A stretch of DNA of 64,000 bases, taken from NCBI GenBank assembly GCA_035278025.1, contig DATEJK010000117.1, positions 13,647 through 77,646 of the forward strand, read 5' to 3'. Positions 62,293 through 64,000 of this stretch are shown here, piece after piece (the first letter of the stretch is position 1; the number at the start of each line of letters is the position of its first letter). Below the pieces are notes generated by a model. The model worked only from the letters and a program-made list of their open reading frames with translations, ran no database searches and was not told the DNA's origin. The translations under genes and the position numbers were made by a program. Source of the stretch: JAICWP01 sp035278025 (GTDB lineage Bacteria; Acidobacteriota; Terriglobia; Terriglobales; Acidobacteriaceae).

Positions 62293-62361
62293 TATAATTC
62301 CCCCCCAATTTGCCGCTTCCAGCCGCGGGCGCACACCCTTGGCGGGTGCAGCGCGGCAAAT
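62293..62361 (+). promoter_or_regulatory. -10 element and structured leader of the acyl-CoA ligase gene
   Basis: TATAAT at 62293-62298. Just downstream ATTTGCCGC (62308-62316) pairs with GCGGCAAAT (62353-62361), and inside it CACCC (62334-62338) pairs with GGGTG (62344-62348). The structure would be in the 5' leader, 40 bases before the ATG. Confidence 0.4.
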
Positions 62362-62400
62362 GGTCGAGCCCCCTTTTCCTTTTGGCTCCATGGAGGCTCC

Positions 62401-64000
62401 ATGAAGTCCACCATGATGTCATCGCCGCTGCTGCTCACCAGCATGGTAGAGCGCGCGAGCAAGCTGTTCCCCGGCGTGGAGATCGTCTCCGCCCGGCCGG
62501 ATGGCTCTCTCCACCGCGGCACCTACCGCGACCTGCACCGCCGCTCCCGGCAACTGGCGGCCGCCCTGCAGCGCGCCGGCATCGCCCAGGGTGACCGCGT
62601 CGCCACCCTGATGTGGAACGAGCAGGAACACCTGGAAGCCTATTTCAGCGTGCCCGCCGTGGGCGCGGTGGTACACACCTTGAACCTGCGCCTGCATCCG
62701 GATGAAATCACCTACATCGCCAACCATGCCCAGGACCGGTTTTTAATTGTGGATGATGTGCTGCTGGACATTTTTGAACAAATTCGTCCGCGGGTGAAAT
62801 TTGAGCGCATCCTGGTTGTGGGCGGCGGCAAGGGCAAGCTGCCGCCGGGCTGCGAGTCCTATGAAACCCTTCTCGCCGAATCTGGCGGCGAGCCCAACCA
62901 TCCTGCTCTCGACGAAGATGACGCCGCCGCCATGTGTTACACATCGGGCACTACCGGCAGCCCCAAAGGTGTGGTGTATTCCCACCGCGCCCTCGCCCTG
63001 CATTCTCTTTCTATTTCCCTGCCCGACCAGCTGGGAATGAGCTGCCACGACACGGTTCTTCCCGCCATGTCCATGTTCCACGCCAATGCCTGGGGATTCC
63101 CCTATGCCGCCACCATGAACGGCTGCAGGCAGGTTCTGCCCGGGCGCAACCTGCAGCCGGAAGCTCTGCTTGAGCTGCTGCAGAACGAGCAGGTGACGCT
63201 GACCGGCGGAGTGCCTACCATCTGGCTGGCGGTGCTGCACGCGCTCGATTGCCATCCCGGGCGCTGGAAACTGGCTCCCGGGCTGCGCATTGTGGTGGCG
63301 GGTTCGGCCGCGCCCGAATCCATGTTCCGCCGCTTCGACAAGCTGGGGGTGCGCGTGATTCAGCCCTGGGGCATGACCGAAACTACGCCCCTGGCCACCA
63401 CCTGCAACCTCAAGCCGCACATGAAGGATTGGCCGGAAGATGAACGTTATGCGCTGCGCGCCAAGCAGGGCGTGCCCTCGCCTTTTATAGAGGTACGCTC
63501 CGTGGGCGACGAAGGCGAAGTGCCCTGGGATGGCCAGACCGCCGGAGAATTGCAGGTGCGCGGGCCCTGGGTGGCAAGCAGCTACTATCGGCTCGACCAG
63601 GGGGACAAGTGGACCGCCGACGGCTGGCTGCGCACCGGCGATGTGGCCACCATTGACGCCGAAGGTTACGTGAAGCTCACCGACCGGGTGAAGGACCTGA
63701 TCAAATCGGGCGGCGAATGGATCAGCTCCGTGGACCTGGAAAATGCGCTGGTGGCGCATGAGGCCGTGAAGGAAGCAGCGGTAATCGCGGTTGCACACGA
63801 CAAATGGCAGGAGCGGCCTTTGGCCGTGGTGGTGCTGAAGGATGGCCTGAAGGTGGATGCCGGCGAGCTGCGCGCCTTCCTGGAGCAGCGCTTCGCACGC
63901 TGGCAGGTGCCGGACGCTTTTGTCTTCGTCAGCGAGCTGCCGCACACCTCCACGGGAAAGCTGCTGAAGAGCAAACTACGGCAGGAATTCAAAGACTGGC
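62401..64000 (+). CDS. fatty-acyl-CoA ligase (AMP-binding), cut by window end
   Basis: At least 533 residues, open at the right edge. ANL-superfamily motifs: YTSGTTGSPKGVVYSH (about 180-195), GWGMTETTPL-like segment (PWGMTETTPL), GWLRTGDVATIDAEGYV, and the C-terminal Lys in TSTGKLLKSKLRQEF. It should activate a fatty or related acid to acyl-AMP and then acyl-CoA. GGAGG precedes the ATG. Only a few residues are probably missing. Confidence 0.92.
   Translation, partial: MKSTMMSSPLLLTSMVERASKLFPGVEIVSARPDGSLHRGTYRDLHRRSRQLAAALQRAGIAQGDRVATLMWNEQEHLEAYFSVPAVGAVVHTLNLRLHPDEITYIANHAQDRFLIVDDVLLDIFEQIRPRVKFERILVVGGGKGKLPPGCESYETLLAESGGEPNHPALDEDDAAAMCYTSGTTGSPKGVVYSHRALALHSLSISLPDQLGMSCHDTVLPAMSMFHANAWGFPYAATMNGCRQVLPGRNLQPEALLELLQNEQVTLTGGVPTIWLAVLHALDCHPGRWKLAPGLRIVVAGSAAPESMFRRFDKLGVRVIQPWGMTETTPLATTCNLKPHMKDWPEDERYALRAKQGVPSPFIEVRSVGDEGEVPWDGQTAGELQVRGPWVASSYYRLDQGDKWTADGWLRTGDVATIDAEGYVKLTDRVKDLIKSGGEWISSVDLENALVAHEAVKEAAVIAVAHDKWQERPLAVVVLKDGLKVDAGELRAFLEQRFARWQVPDAFVFVSELPHTSTGKLLKSKLRQEFKDW

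Overview
The window looks like chromosomal DNA of a GC-rich, aerobic, Gram-negative bacterium, most likely an Acidobacteriota member. The reasons are an 819-residue ADOP-type permease (a family named for its expansion in Acidobacteria), a TAT-exported Gfo/Idh/MocA oxidoreductase, many secreted or outer-envelope proteins, and several families of degenerate intergenic repeats. The taxonomic call is inference. No rRNA, tRNA, insertion sequence, prophage or CRISPR array was seen.

Layout. 1-2 kb: a secreted protein and a membrane-anchored HEAT-repeat protein (minus strand). 2.3-10.2 kb: one long respiratory cluster with Rieske protein, cytochrome b, a nine-heme c-type cytochrome in place of cytochrome c1, then an aa3-type oxidase (subunits II, I, two tandem III, IV) and a small CxxC membrane protein. 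10.4-16.5 kb: uvrA, a three-gene secreted TPR cluster, a SprT-like metalloprotease. 16.8-17.8 kb: a GNAT/FemAB-like protein. 18.0-22.9 kb: an iron operon behind a perfect Fur-type palindrome (FTR1 permease fused to DUF2318, two FtsX-like permeases, and an ABC ATPase fused to a DtxR-type metal-sensing module). 23.2-25.9 kb: an arsenic operon (arsR, acr3, a stand-alone HdrA N-terminal-like protein, a ferredoxin, arsC). 26-31 kb: ilvE, the ADOP permease, the oxidoreductase. 31.9-36.3 kb: an MdtA/MdtB-like RND pump. 36.6-42.1 kb: ECF sigma factor with a small membrane partner, phosphoribosyltransferase, YbaK deacylase, a lipoprotein serine protease, and a response regulator with a small HTH protein. 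42.4-49.2 kb: a beta-propeller phosphoesterase, a GH15 glucoamylase, a HAD phosphatase, an EcsC protein. 49.3-53.5 kb: DUF4442 thioesterase-like protein, RNase J, threonine dehydratase (apparently with an ATT start), class II aldolase. 53.6-55.5 kb: a DAACS symporter preceded by an AhpD-like gene whose in-frame TGA lies at the second position of the CxxC motif and is followed by a SECIS-like hairpin, so it is a strong selenoprotein candidate. 55.6-59.2 kb: OmpA-like protein, a response regulator and small proteins. 59.4-61.6 kb: feoAB with a Fur-type palindrome covering the feoA start. 61.8-64 kb: a small recombinase-domain protein and an acyl-CoA ligase cut by the window end.

Themes. Iron (two Fur-boxed uptake loci), arsenic and redox chemistry dominate. 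A GTGA-N6-TCAC dyad recurs upstream of the respiratory, arsenic and feo loci, suggesting a Crp/Fnr-type regulator. Many intergenic spaces hold 7-bp-periodic or inverted repeats, often between convergent genes.

The observations most worth following are the AhpD-like selenoprotein, the ATPase-DtxR fusion, the HdrA-like/ferredoxin pair in the ars operon, and the heptad-repeat hairpins.
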